Shown here in pieces: positions 17,230 through 25,800 of a DNA stretch of 64,000 nucleotides. This stretch comes from Intrasporangiaceae bacterium (lineage in GTDB: Bacteria; Actinomycetota; Actinomycetes; Actinomycetales; Dermatophilaceae). Below the pieces are notes generated by a model. The model saw nothing but the letters and a program-made list of their open reading frames with translations, did no database searches and was not told where the DNA came from. The stretch spans positions 1-64,000 of the forward strand of contig JAJPIW010000074.1 of the NCBI GenBank assembly GCA_021324575.1, in the 5' to 3' direction. Positions within the stretch are counted from its first letter, which is position 1; every line of letters begins with the position of its first letter. The position numbers and the translations under genes were made by a program.

Positions 17230-18014
17230 GCGCGGGAGATGTCGGCATCGGCGCGCGGCTCGCCGTGGGAACCTTGACGATCGTCCCGGTCGGCCGACTC
17301 CCGGCCGTCGACCGCGCGGCGGCCCGATGGGCGATGGTTCTCGCACCACTCGCGGCCGTCCCGCTCGGAGTCCTTGTCGGCGGGGTCGTCGCCCTGGGCG
17401 CGGTCGTCCACCTCCCCGCGGCGGCGCTCGGGGCGGTCGCCTGCCTGGCCCTGGGCTGGGCGACCCGGGCCATGCACTGGGACGGGCTGGCCGACACCGC
17501 CGACGGGCTCGCGGCCGGATGGGACCGGGAACGCGCACTCGCCGTCATGCGCCGCGGCGACGCCGGCCCGGTCGCGATCGCCGTCCTCGGGCTCGTCCTC
17601 CTCGCCGACGCCGTCTGCTTGGGCGCCCTGGCGGCGCACCCCTTCGGCTGGCTGGTCGCCGGCGCCTCGGTCGTTGCTGCCCGCGCGGCCTGCGCGGTGA
17701 CCTCGGCCCGAGGAGTGCCTGCCGCCCGGCCTGACGGTCTCGGCGTCGTCGTGGCGGGCTGCGTCCCACCAAGCCTCGCCGCCGTCGTCGCCCTGGCGGG
17801 CACCGCGATCGTCGCCGCCGCCGGCCACCTCGCCGGGCTCTCCGTCGTCTCGTCGCTGGCGGCCCTCCCGCTCGGGCTCCTGGCCGTCGTCGTCCTCGTG
17901 CGGAAGTGCGTGCGCATGCTGGGCGGCGTCACCGGCGACGTCATGGGCGCCGGCATCGAGGTGGCGCTCGCCGCGACCCTGCTCGTCCTCTCCACCGGGT
18001 CGTGGCCGGCGTGA
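17226..18014 (+). CDS. cobS: Adenosylcobinamide-GDP ribazoletransferase CobS
   Basis: A 262-residue integral membrane protein with about seven hydrophobic segments and the family motif MHWDGLADTADG (about residues 80-91). CobS joins alpha-ribazole to adenosylcobinamide-GDP in the last assembly steps of B12, at the cytoplasmic membrane. RGDAGPVAI follows as in other CobS proteins. GTG 17226 overlaps the cobA stop and its own stop overlaps cobU, so the group is tightly coupled. The order cobS-cobU-cobD is sensible for nucleotide-loop assembly. Confidence 0.93.
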   Translation: MSAGDVGIGARLAVGTLTIVPVGRLPAVDRAAARWAMVLAPLAAVPLGVLVGGVVALGAVVHLPAAALGAVACLALGWATRAMHWDGLADTADGLAAGWDRERALAVMRRGDAGPVAIAVLGLVLLADAVCLGALAAHPFGWLVAGASVVAARAACAVTSARGVPAARPDGLGVVVAGCVPPSLAAVVALAGTAIVAAAGHLAGLSVVSSLAALPLGLLAVVVLVRKCVRMLGGVTGDVMGAGIEVALAATLLVLSTGSWPA

Positions 18015-18562
18015 GAACCCTTGTGCTGGGCGGGATCCGGTCCGGAAAGTCAGCCGTTGCCGAGCGACTCGTGACCGGAGCCTCCCTGGCGAGCGAGTCG
18101 TCGGTGACCTATGTCGCCACCGGCCCACGCAGTGACGACGCCGACTGGGCCGACCGGATCGCCGCGCACCGGGCTCGCCGGCCGCCCACCTGGCACACGG
18201 TCGAGTCGACCGACCTGCCGGCAGCGTTCGCCGAGCTGACCGGTCCCGCCGTCGTCGACGGGCTCGGGACCTGGCTCAATGCCCAGCTGGACGAGCTCAG
18301 GGTGTGGGAGTCGCCTCGGGCTACGTGGGAACCCGCGATCGACGCACGGGTCACGGCCCTCACCGGGTCGATCCGAAGCCATCCCCACGATCTGGTCCTC
18401 GTCTCCGACGAGGTCGGACTCACCCTCGTCCCCGACAACCGGGCCGGCCGGCTCTTCGCCGACTGGCTGGGCCTGACCAACCAACGGGTGGCCGATGCCT
18501 GCGACACCGTCCACCTCGTCATCGCGGGCCAGGTGCTCACCGTGAAGTCACCCGGGGCGTGA
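18011..18562 (+). CDS. cobU: Adenosylcobinamide kinase / guanylyltransferase CobU
   Basis: A 183-residue bifunctional enzyme with the P-loop GGIRSGKS (7-14) and the CobU motifs DGLGTWLNAQL and DEVGLTLVPDNRAGRLFAD. It phosphorylates adenosylcobinamide and then transfers GMP to it, giving the CobS substrate. GTG 18011 puts the P-loop at the normal distance from the N-terminus and overlaps the cobS stop by four bases; the longer frame lies inside cobS. Length is normal. Confidence 0.94.
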   Translation: MRTLVLGGIRSGKSAVAERLVTGASLASESSVTYVATGPRSDDADWADRIAAHRARRPPTWHTVESTDLPAAFAELTGPAVVDGLGTWLNAQLDELRVWESPRATWEPAIDARVTALTGSIRSHPHDLVLVSDEVGLTLVPDNRAGRLFADWLGLTNQRVADACDTVHLVIAGQVLTVKSPGA

Positions 18563-18569
18563 CGGCGTC

Positions 18570-19523
18570 GTGAGGCCCGACGACGTGGCGATCGGACTGG
18601 TCCTCGGGTATGCCGCGGACCGGGTTCTCGGTGACCCGCACCGATGGCATCCGGTCGCCGGGTTCGGCCGCGCCGCAACAGTTCTGGAGAAGTACTCCTA
18701 TGCCCCGCGCCGGCGGTCCGGCGCCCTCCACGAAGCGGTCCTCGTCGGCGGCGCGATCGGCCTGGGCCTTGCGCTGCGCCGCCTCCCCCACCCGCTGCAG
18801 GTCCCGACGCTCGCCGCCGCCACCTGGGCCGTCCTCGGTGGCCGGTCGCTGAGCCGTGAGGCGGAGGCCATGGACTCGCTCCTGCTCGCGGACGATCTGG
18901 ACGGCGCACGCTCGCGGATCCGCAACCTCGTCGGACGCGACCCCTCCCATCTCGACGCCGACGAGCTGGCCCGCGCCTGCGTGGAGTCGGTCGCCGAGAA
19001 CGGCGCCGACGCCGTCGTCAGCCCCCTCTTCTGGGGTGCGGTCGCCGGCCTGCCCGGCCTGGTCGGCTACCGGGCCGTCAACACCCTGGACGCCATGGTC
19101 GGCCACCGGTCCCCTCGGTACGCCGAGTTCGGTTGGGCCGCAGCCAGACTGGACGACCTGGCCAACTGGGTTCCGGCCCGCCTGACGGTCGGCGCGACCG
19201 CACTGGCCACCGGGTCACTCGCGCGTGCACGGCATACGTATGCCGTGGTGCGACGGGACGCACCGGCCCACCCGAGCCCCAACGCCGGGCCGGTCGAGGC
19301 GGCCTTCGCCGCCGCGCTGGGCCGACGGCTCGGGGGCCGCAACGACTACGACGGGGTTCCGGAGGATCGCGGCCGGCTCGGCGACGGCCCGCCAGTCACC
19401 CCGGCCGACATCGCCAGGGCGGTCCGGCTGCAGCGACGGGTCGGCCTGGTCGCCCTCGGCCTGGTGGTCACCGGCCGGATCCTGGTCAGGGCAGCGCGGC
19501 CAGGCAGGCGGCGACGGTCGTGA
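18570..19523 (+). CDS. cobD: Adenosylcobinamide-phosphate synthase CbiB/CobD
   Basis: A 317-residue membrane protein of the CbiB/CobD family (naming differs between species). Family landmarks are DRVLGDPHRWHPVAGFG (residues about 17-33), VESVAENGADAVVSPLFWG and YRAVNTLDAMVGH. It joins the aminopropanol arm to adenosylcobyric acid. GTG 18570 starts 7 bases after cobU. The 3' end overlaps the tail of the convergent cobK gene by 38 bases. Confidence 0.94.
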   Translation: MRPDDVAIGLVLGYAADRVLGDPHRWHPVAGFGRAATVLEKYSYAPRRRSGALHEAVLVGGAIGLGLALRRLPHPLQVPTLAAATWAVLGGRSLSREAEAMDSLLLADDLDGARSRIRNLVGRDPSHLDADELARACVESVAENGADAVVSPLFWGAVAGLPGLVGYRAVNTLDAMVGHRSPRYAEFGWAAARLDDLANWVPARLTVGATALATGSLARARHTYAVVRRDAPAHPSPNAGPVEAAFAAALGRRLGGRNDYDGVPEDRGRLGDGPPVTPADIARAVRLQRRVGLVALGLVVTGRILVRAARPGRRRRS

Positions 19524-20214
19524 CCTCGCGCGCCCCCTGCGGGGCAGCGGGCCGGGCGAGGACGACGACGGGAACGCCGAGCTGGGCGGCCGCATCGAGC
19601 TTGGCGCTCGTGTAGGAGCCGCCGGAGTCCTTGGTCACGAGCACGTCGACCCGGTGCCGGCGCAGGAGCGCCACCTCACCGGCCACGGCATACGGACCGC
19701 GGTCCTCCACCACGCTCCACCGCGCAGGCGGGGGTTCGTCGAGCGGCTCGACGACCCGCACGAGCACGTCTCGGTCGGTCCAGCCGGCGAACGCCGGGAG
19801 GGTCTGTCGGCCCGAGGAGATGAACGGACGCTGCCCGAGCGACCCGGCCGTCCGGCATACGGCCTCCAGACTGGTCTCCCAGTGCCAGCCGGCCGCGTCC
19901 GGACGGTCCCCCCAACCCGGGCGGGCGAACCGGACCACCGGCACACCGGCCCGGGCACCCGCCTCCCGGGCGTGCCCGGACATCGTCGTCGCGAAGGGGT
20001 GGGTCGCATCGACGACCGCCGACAGCCCCTCGGCGGCCAGGTATGTCGCCAGGCCCTCGACCCCACCGAAACCACCGATCCGGACCCTGCCGACCGGCAG
20101 CCGGGGGCGGCTCACCCGACCCGCGAGGGACGACACCACGTCGATGCCGTCGGCGTCGAGCGCTGCCGCAACCTCACGCGCCTCAGCAGTCCCGCCCAGC
20201 ACCAGTACGCGCAC
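19486..20214 (-). CDS. cobK: Precorrin-6A reductase CobK
   Basis: A 242-residue NADPH-dependent reductase of the CobK/CbiJ family. The N-terminus MRVLVLGGTAEAREVA is the nucleotide loop. VVDATHPFATTMSGHA and LVTKDSGGSYTSAKLDAA are the family signatures. It reduces precorrin-6A to precorrin-6B. It reads toward cobD and overlaps its end by 38 bases tail to tail. The GTG start is about 100 bases from the divergent riboswitch-3 leader, and no riboswitch is seen on its own strand. Confidence 0.94.
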   Translation of the reverse strand: MRVLVLGGTAEAREVAAALDADGIDVVSSLAGRVSRPRLPVGRVRIGGFGGVEGLATYLAAEGLSAVVDATHPFATTMSGHAREAGARAGVPVVRFARPGWGDRPDAAGWHWETSLEAVCRTAGSLGQRPFISSGRQTLPAFAGWTDRDVLVRVVEPLDEPPPARWSVVEDRGPYAVAGEVALLRRHRVDVLVTKDSGGSYTSAKLDAAAQLGVPVVVLARPAAPQGAREVTTVAACLAALP

Positions 20215-20310
20215 GGGCGGACTCTACCGGGGTGTCTGCGGCCGGTCCGTGCGCTGCTCGGCGTCGGATAGAGTGCCCTTTGCCGCCGTGCTGGCGGCAC
20301 CACGCGCCTT

Positions 20311-20409
20311 GCCCAGGGGAAGCCGGTCCGAGTCCGGCGCTGACCCGCAGCCGTAGGCCGCCCGCGACAGCTCGTATGCCGCGTGGCCGGTGAGCCGGAA
20401 TGCCTGGGT
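20311..20409 (+). promoter_or_regulatory. Cobalamin riboswitch 3 (leader of the B12 capture operon)
   Basis: The closing helix pairs GCCCAGG (20311-20317) with CCTGGGT (20403-20409). The core reads GGGGAAGCCGGTCCGAGTCC followed by GGCGCTGACCCGCAGCCGT, and GTGAGCCGGAATGCC follows; this is the other common form of the cobalamin aptamer. A short hairpin (TGCCGCC/GGCGGCA) precedes it. About 115 leader bases separate the aptamer from the first ATG at 20526 and could hold the expression platform. It controls a surface protein and an ECF transporter, not a biosynthesis gene. Confidence 0.9.
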
Positions 20410-20525
20410 CGGGCGAGCGGCTCCACTGACCGTCGAGGAACGCGGGACGGAGCCTGAGACTGCCGGGAGGCCGGCGGCTCGGGCCGATCGCCACGAACCG
20501 CTGCCCAGAAAGCAGGATCTCCCTC

Positions 20526-22109
20526 GTGAGACTCTCGTCCACCCGCCCCCTCAGCAGGGGCTTCGCCGTCGCGCTCGCTGCCGCCGCTCTGGCCCTGTCC
20601 CCCGCCGTCGCGCACGCTGACGACACCCCCACCGTGACGACCACCAGCCCGGCCCCCACGGTGACGACGAGCACCTCGTCGAGCTCGACGAGCACCTCCA
20701 GCGCGACAAGCACGTCATCCTCCGGGTCGACGAGCGCGCCCGCGACGACCGACGGCTCGACGACGTCGACGACCAGCCCATCCAGCGCGACCACGACGAC
20801 GAGCGCGACCGGCTCGGCGACGTCCACCACCTCGGCTTCGGCCGCGAAGTCGGCCGAAAGCCTTGTGCCGTTCGGCCGCGCGACGTCGCGGTTGGCCAAG
20901 GCGCTCCCCGGCGGCAGCTCGGCCCAGGCCGACTATGCCGCTGGGTTCGTGGCGCGCACGCTGGCCGCCGGGGACGACCACTACAACTACCCCGGGTCGA
21001 CCTACTTCGACGGGGGCAACACCATCGACGCCATCCTCGGACTCGACGGCGCGGGCGTCGGACGCGACCAGGCCGACGCCGCCTACGCCTACCTGGTGGC
21101 CCATCTCGGCGACTACGACGGCGCCAACGCCGCCTCGCAGTACGCCGGGCCGACCGCCAAGGCGCTGCTGGCCGTCGTCGTCCACGGTGGCGATCCGACG
21201 GACGTGAACGGCGTCAACCTGGTCCAGGCCCTCGATGACGCGCTCGGCGCCGTGGAGCCCGGCAGGTACTCAGACCTGCCCGTCGACTGTGGCTTCGCGC
21301 AGTGCGACTACTCCAACACCACCGGGCAGTCCCTCGCTCTCATCGCGGTGGGCCGGGCGACCGGCGAGATCCCCGAGGACGCGCTCCAGTTCCTCCTCGC
21401 CCAGCAATGCCCCGACGGTGGCTTCCGCGGCGACCCCAGCGCGGACGGCTGCACGAGCGACGCCGATGCGACCGCCTTTGCGGCCCAGGCCGTGCTCGGA
21501 GCGGGCGAAGACGACGCGGCCGGTGCCGCGCTCGACTTCCTCGCCGGGCATCAGCAGGCCAACGGCGGTCTGGTCAACCAGGACGGCCAGGTCAATGCCA
21601 ACACCACGGCCGTGGCCGGACAGGCCTTCGCGGCAGCCGGCATGACCGACGAGCTGACGGCCGCCCAGGGGTTCCTTGCCTCACTGCAGATGGACTGCAC
21701 CTTCGCGGCGGGACTTCGCGGCGGAGTCGCCTTCACCGCCGCTGACTACTCGGCCCTCAAGGCCGACCCCGGCAACGCCGATGCCCTCGGCCGGGCCGAG
21801 CGCGCGACGACTCAGTCCACCCTCGCGCTGGCCGGCGGCTCGTTGCTGGACGTCACGAAGGACGGGGCGACTGCGGCGACCCCGGCTCCGAGCTGCTCCA
21901 CCGCGACCTCGACGAGCTCCACCTCATCGACGACCACCCACGCAGGGGCCCCCGGGACGAGGACCCCGGCGGCGCCCGCGACCGACCCCGGCTCGTTGGC
22001 GTTCACCGGTGCGCAGGTGTGGCCGCTCGCCCTCATCGCGCTCGCACTCATCCTGGTCGGCGCTCTGGCTCTGGTCAGCACACGCCGCCGTGGCGGCGCG
22101 CACGCGTGA
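20526..22109 (+). CDS. Sortase-anchored alpha/alpha-toroid protein, intrinsic factor/transcobalamin alpha-domain-like
   Basis: A 527-residue exported protein. Residues 1-32 are a signal peptide (cleavage likely after AVAHA). Residues about 33-115 are a Ser/Thr stalk. Residues about 125-440 form an alpha/alpha-toroid related to prenyltransferase/terpene-cyclase folds, with repeated units such as CPDGGFRGDPSADGC and QQANGGLVNQDGQ. A second Ser/Thr-rich stretch leads to the sorting signal LAFTG (491-495), then a hydrophobic helix and an RRR tail. LAXTG is the class E sortase signal, so the protein is probably joined to the cell wall. The same fold forms the alpha domain of intrinsic factor and transcobalamin. 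Directly behind a cobalamin riboswitch and before an ECF importer, it is most likely a B12 capture protein; binding is inferred. Confidence 0.82.
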   Translation: MRLSSTRPLSRGFAVALAAAALALSPAVAHADDTPTVTTTSPAPTVTTSTSSSSTSTSSATSTSSSGSTSAPATTDGSTTSTTSPSSATTTTSATGSATSTTSASAAKSAESLVPFGRATSRLAKALPGGSSAQADYAAGFVARTLAAGDDHYNYPGSTYFDGGNTIDAILGLDGAGVGRDQADAAYAYLVAHLGDYDGANAASQYAGPTAKALLAVVVHGGDPTDVNGVNLVQALDDALGAVEPGRYSDLPVDCGFAQCDYSNTTGQSLALIAVGRATGEIPEDALQFLLAQQCPDGGFRGDPSADGCTSDADATAFAAQAVLGAGEDDAAGAALDFLAGHQQANGGLVNQDGQVNANTTAVAGQAFAAAGMTDELTAAQGFLASLQMDCTFAAGLRGGVAFTAADYSALKADPGNADALGRAERATTQSTLALAGGSLLDVTKDGATAATPAPSCSTATSTSSTSSTTTHAGAPGTRTPAAPATDPGSLAFTGAQVWPLALIALALILVGALALVSTRRRGGAHA

Positions 22110-22936
22110 CGGCGGCTCTGCGTCACCTCCTCGCCGCCGGGCTCCTGCTCGGCGGTGGGGTGGTCACCCTGGCACCGGCGACCCCGGCGTATGCCGCGGC
22201 CTGCTCCACCACCTCGGGCGTCACCGTGGTCATCAACTCATCAAGGTCCTGCGCTGCGTCCGGCGGAAGCGCACTGTCGGTGCTGAGGCGGGTGGCCAGC
22301 ACGACGATGGTGCAGACCGACCCCGGGTTCCTCTGTCGGATCAACGGCGCCCCGTCCGACCAGGCGTGCGTCCGGGACCCTCCTGGCAGCGCGTACTGGG
22401 CCTTCTTCACCGCTACGCGCGGTGGGTCCTGGCACTACGCGACGGTGGGTGTGGGTGGCTACAACCCGCCCGCCGGCACGGTGATCGGCTTCTCCTTCGG
22501 GGCCGGGGCCGCCCCCGCGGCCTCGGTCCCGCCGAGGCTTTCGACGCCTACCCCGAAACCCAAGCCGACGCCGAAGCCGACGGTCAAGGCGACACCGAAG
22601 CCATCGGCATCGGGGTCACACTCGACCTCGGCGCAGCAGTCGACGGCCGGCCACTCCGCCACCCGCCCCGTCGTCGGCTCCTCGAGCAGGACGTCGCCCC
22701 CCGGAACGAGTGCCAGCTCGAGCGCAGCGACAACGTCCACCATCACGTCATCCACCACCGCCACCTCGACGCCCTCCACGGCGGGCGGAGCGGTCGCCGT
22801 GGGTCCGATCGAGCCGACCGCCAACACCTCGTCCACCGGGTCGGCCTGGCCGTTCGCGGGCGGGGTAGCCGTCGTCGCCGCCCTCGGCGGGCTCGCGGCA
22901 TACGGTGCCCGTCGTCGTCGACTCGGTCAGCACTGA
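22106..22936 (+). CDS. Membrane-anchored DUF4430 protein, transcobalamin beta-domain-like
   Basis: A 276-residue exported protein whose GTG overlaps the preceding stop by four bases. A signal peptide ends near residue 30 (PAYA). Residues about 33-130 match the DUF4430/transcobalamin C-terminal pattern: SALSVLRRV, FLCRINGAPSDQAC, GSAYWAFFTA, HYATVGVGGY and GTVIGFSFG. Then come Pro/Lys and Ser/Thr-rich linkers (about 140-240) and a C-terminal membrane helix (about 248-266) followed by RRRR, so it should sit on the outer face of the membrane. In transcobalamin and intrinsic factor this beta domain caps B12 held by the alpha domain. Here the two domains are separate adjacent proteins. No sortase motif is clear in this one. 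Confidence 0.8.
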   Translation: MTAALRHLLAAGLLLGGGVVTLAPATPAYAAACSTTSGVTVVINSSRSCAASGGSALSVLRRVASTTMVQTDPGFLCRINGAPSDQACVRDPPGSAYWAFFTATRGGSWHYATVGVGGYNPPAGTVIGFSFGAGAAPAASVPPRLSTPTPKPKPTPKPTVKATPKPSASGSHSTSAQQSTAGHSATRPVVGSSSRTSPPGTSASSSAATTSTITSSTTATSTPSTAGGAVAVGPIEPTANTSSTGSAWPFAGGVAVVAALGGLAAYGARRRRLGQH

Positions 22937-22948
22937 CCGGCGCCGTCG

Positions 22949-24031
22949 TTGGCGCCGGCCCTGCCCCGAGCCCTGCACCCCGTCGCCTGGTGGGTGTGGG
23001 CGATCGGGCTCGCGGTGGCGGCCAGCCTGACCGCCAACCCGATCCTCCTGGCCCTCATCCTGGCCGTCGTCACCCTCGTCGTGACCAACCGGAGGACCGG
23101 CTCGCCGTGGGCGAAGGCCTTCCGGCTGTACGTCATCCTCGGGGCGTTCGTGGTCCTGAGCCGCCTCGTCCTGCACCTGCTCGTCGGGCTGAAGGTCGGT
23201 GAGCACCGGTTGTTCTGGCTGCCCTCGGTCACGCTGCCGTCCTGGGCCGCCGGGATCAATGTCGGCGGCACCGTCTACCTGGAAGGGCTGCTCGCGGCCG
23301 GCCTCCAGGGGCTGCGCCTCGCGACGATGATCGTGTGCATCGGCGCGGCCAACGCCCTGGCCAACCCCAAGCGCCTGCTCCGGGCGCTCCCGGGGTCCCT
23401 GCAGGAGATCGGCACTGCCGTCATCGTGTCGGTCACGGTCGCTCCGCAGCTGGCCGAGAGCGTCCAGCGGGTGCTGCGAGCCAGGCAGCTGCGCGGCCAG
23501 AACGCCGGTGGGCTCCGCTCGGTGCGCCAGGTCGCGCTGCCCGTCCTCCAGGACACCCTCGACCGGTCGCTGTCGCTGGCCGCGGCGATGGACTCCCGCG
23601 GCTACGGTCGTCGGGTGACCGAGTCCAGCCAGGAGCGCAGGTGGGGGTCGGCCGCGCCCTACGCCTCGTTCGCCGGGCTGATCGGCGCGAGCATCGGGCT
23701 CTTCGGGCTGCTCTCGGCCGACACCCCGCCCGTCCTCGGGGCGCCGCTGCTCGGTCTCGGGCTTGTCCTCGCCGTGGTCGGGCTGCGCCTCGGCGGCCGC
23801 GGCGTCCACCGGACCACCTATCGCCCGGACCCCTGGTCGTGGCCCGAAACCCTCACTGCCGCAACGGGTCTCGCTGCTGTGGTCGGGAGCATCGTCGCCT
23901 CGCACCTCGACCCCCAGTCCATGTCGATGCCGGTCCTTCCGCTCGGCTGGCCGGGCCTGCCCTGGGTCGCCGCGGCCGGCATACTCCTCGCTGCCCTGCC
24001 CGGGTACCTCACCCCCGAGCCGCCCCGATGA
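22949..24031 (+). CDS. ecfT: ECF transporter transmembrane subunit EcfT
   Basis: A 360-residue integral membrane protein with the two EcfT coupling motifs, ARQLRG (178-183) and DSRGYG (215-220), which carry the Ala/Ser-Arg-Gly signature that contacts the ATPases. Hydrophobic helices occur at about 12-45, 60-80, 105-135 and after 240. The start is TTG 22949, 12 bases after the DUF4430 gene. Its stop overlaps the ATPase start by four bases. The C-terminal extra helices make it longer than the usual 250-residue EcfT, as in the predicted actinobacterial B12 system CbrV/CbrU/CbrT type. Confidence 0.88.
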   Translation: MAPALPRALHPVAWWVWAIGLAVAASLTANPILLALILAVVTLVVTNRRTGSPWAKAFRLYVILGAFVVLSRLVLHLLVGLKVGEHRLFWLPSVTLPSWAAGINVGGTVYLEGLLAAGLQGLRLATMIVCIGAANALANPKRLLRALPGSLQEIGTAVIVSVTVAPQLAESVQRVLRARQLRGQNAGGLRSVRQVALPVLQDTLDRSLSLAAAMDSRGYGRRVTESSQERRWGSAAPYASFAGLIGASIGLFGLLSADTPPVLGAPLLGLGLVLAVVGLRLGGRGVHRTTYRPDPWSWPETLTAATGLAAVVGSIVASHLDPQSMSMPVLPLGWPGLPWVAAAGILLAALPGYLTPEPPR

Positions 24032-25800
24032 ACCCCGCCATCCGCTTCGACCAGGTCACGGTCACGTATGCCGGGGAGGCCACTCCGGCGCTGCGCGAGG
24101 TCGACCTGGCCATCGAGGAGGGCGAGCTCGCGCTCGTCGTCGGCCGGACCGGCAGCGGCAAGTCGACCCTCCTCGGCGCGGTCAACGGCAACGTCCCGCA
24201 CTTCACCGGGGGCACCCTCGCCGGCCGGGTGACGGTCTGCGGACGCGATACCCGCACCCACCGGCCGCGCGACCTGGCCGACCTCGTCGGAGTCGTCGGT
24301 CAGGACCCGGTCGCCGGGTTCGTCACCGACACGGTCGAGGAGGAGCTGGCCTACGGGATGGAGCAGCTGGCGCTCCCCCCCGAGGTCATGCGCAAGCGGG
24401 TCGAGGAGACCCTCGACCTGCTGGGCATCGCCGACCTGCGTGCCAAGCCGCTCGCCCAGCTGTCCGGCGGCCAGCAGCAACGGGTCGCCATCGGGTCGGT
24501 GCTCACCGCCCATCCGCGCGTCCTCATCCTCGACGAGCCGACCTCGGCGCTCGACCCCACCGGCGCCGAGGAGGTGCTGGCGGCGATCACGCGGCTGGTG
24601 CACGACCTCGGGGTCACCGTCGTCCTCGCCGAGCACCGGATCGAGCGGGTCATCCAGTACGCCGACCTCATCGTCCACGTCTCACCCTCCGGCGTGGTCA
24701 CCTCCGGCCTGCCGGCCGCGATGATGGCGACCTCCGACGTCGCGCCGCCGATCGTCGAGCTCGGCCGGTATGCCGGGTGGTCGCCTCTGCCGCTCTCGGT
24801 TCGTGACGCCCGCCGGGCCGCCGCCCCGCTCCGGGCTGCCCTCCCTGCCGTACCCCGGCCCGCCCTCGCCACGTCACGATCTGTCCCAATTGTTCCGGCA
24901 GTCACCGTCACTACTGGAACAATTGGGTCAGATCGTGACGGGGGCTTGGTCGCACGCGACGTCGTGGTCCGGCACGGCGATCTGGTGGCCGTCGCCGGGG
25001 TGTCGCTCACACTGTATGCCGGAGAGGTCACCGCGCTCATGGGCCGCAACGGCGCGGGCAAGTCCAGCCTCATGTGGGCCCTCCAGGGCACCGGCTCCCG
25101 AACCTCCGGCCGGGTCGCCGTAACCGCCACACCCCACTCTCAGTCACCGGGTCCGGATCGGCGCACCGGGGCCTCTGCGTCGGGCCCACCGTCGGACCCT
25201 CCCCCGGCCCCGCTCGACCCGGCGGACCTGTCGGCCGCCGATCGGCGACGCCTCGTGGGGCTCGTGCCCCAGTCGGCGTCGGACCTGCTGTACCTCGACA
25301 GCGTCGAGCAGGAGTGCGCCCAGGCCGACCGGGAGAGCCACGCCGCCGCGGGGACCTGCGCCGCCCACCTCGAACGGCTCGCACCCGGCATACCTCCCGA
25401 CCGTCACCCGCGCGACCTGTCCGAGGGGCAGCGGCTCGCCCTCGTCCTCGCCATCCAGCTCACCGCGGACCCACCCATCGTGCTCCTCGACGAGCCGACC
25501 CGCGGCCTCGACTACGCCGCCAAGTCCGCCCTCGCGAGCGCCCTGTCCGAGCTGGCCGCCGGCGGCCGGACCGTGCTGCTGTCGACCCACGACGTCGAGT
25601 TCGTCGCCACCGTCGCCGACCGGGTCGTCGTCATGGCCGAGGGCGACATCGTTGCCGACGGCCCGACCACCGAGGTCGTGGTGGCCTCGCCCGCGTTCGC
25701 CCCGCAGGTGGCCAAGATCCTCGCCCCGCTCCCCTACCTGACCGTCGACGACGTCCGCCGCACTCAGACGGCCACCGACACCTCGCCTACCGAACCATGA
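24028..25800 (+). CDS. ecfA: ECF transporter double ATPase (EcfA-EcfA' fusion)
   Basis: A 590-residue fusion of two ABC ATPase domains. The first (about 1-250) has Walker A GRTGSGKST (39-47), signature LSGGQQQ and Walker B VLILDEPTSALD. The second (about 308-570) has GRNGAGKSS, the variant signature LSEGQRLALVLAI and IVLLDEPTRGLD. They power an ECF importer with EcfT and the S-component. A Pro/Ala-rich linker (about residues 255-307) contains a 69-base palindrome, and a second low-complexity insert follows the second Walker A. ATG 24028 overlaps ecfT and the stop overlaps the S-component. Fused EcfA pairs are known; the palindrome is the unusual part. Confidence 0.92.
   Translation: MNPAIRFDQVTVTYAGEATPALREVDLAIEEGELALVVGRTGSGKSTLLGAVNGNVPHFTGGTLAGRVTVCGRDTRTHRPRDLADLVGVVGQDPVAGFVTDTVEEELAYGMEQLALPPEVMRKRVEETLDLLGIADLRAKPLAQLSGGQQQRVAIGSVLTAHPRVLILDEPTSALDPTGAEEVLAAITRLVHDLGVTVVLAEHRIERVIQYADLIVHVSPSGVVTSGLPAAMMATSDVAPPIVELGRYAGWSPLPLSVRDARRAAAPLRAALPAVPRPALATSRSVPIVPAVTVTTGTIGSDRDGGLVARDVVVRHGDLVAVAGVSLTLYAGEVTALMGRNGAGKSSLMWALQGTGSRTSGRVAVTATPHSQSPGPDRRTGASASGPPSDPPPAPLDPADLSAADRRRLVGLVPQSASDLLYLDSVEQECAQADRESHAAAGTCAAHLERLAPGIPPDRHPRDLSEGQRLALVLAIQLTADPPIVLLDEPTRGLDYAAKSALASALSELAAGGRTVLLSTHDVEFVATVADRVVVMAEGDIVADGPTTEVVVASPAFAPQVAKILAPLPYLTVDDVRRTQTATDTSPTEP
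24872..24940 (+). repeat. In-frame inverted repeat inside the EcfA fusion
   Basis: Arms of 31 bases (24872-24902 and 24910-24940) pair with three mismatches around a seven-base loop. The arms contain the AT-rich block CCCAATTGTTCC and its complement GGAACAATTGGG, strikingly unlike the GC-rich flanks. The frame stays open and encodes about residues 282-304 of the inter-ATPase linker. The sequence looks like an inserted palindromic element rather than ordinary coding DNA. Confidence 0.88.

Noticed and set aside
20526-22109. Reading the toroid protein as a prenyltransferase or squalene cyclase
   Set aside because: It is exported and wall-anchored, shows no DxDD or zinc-site motif, and sits behind a cobalamin riboswitch, so a binding role fits better.
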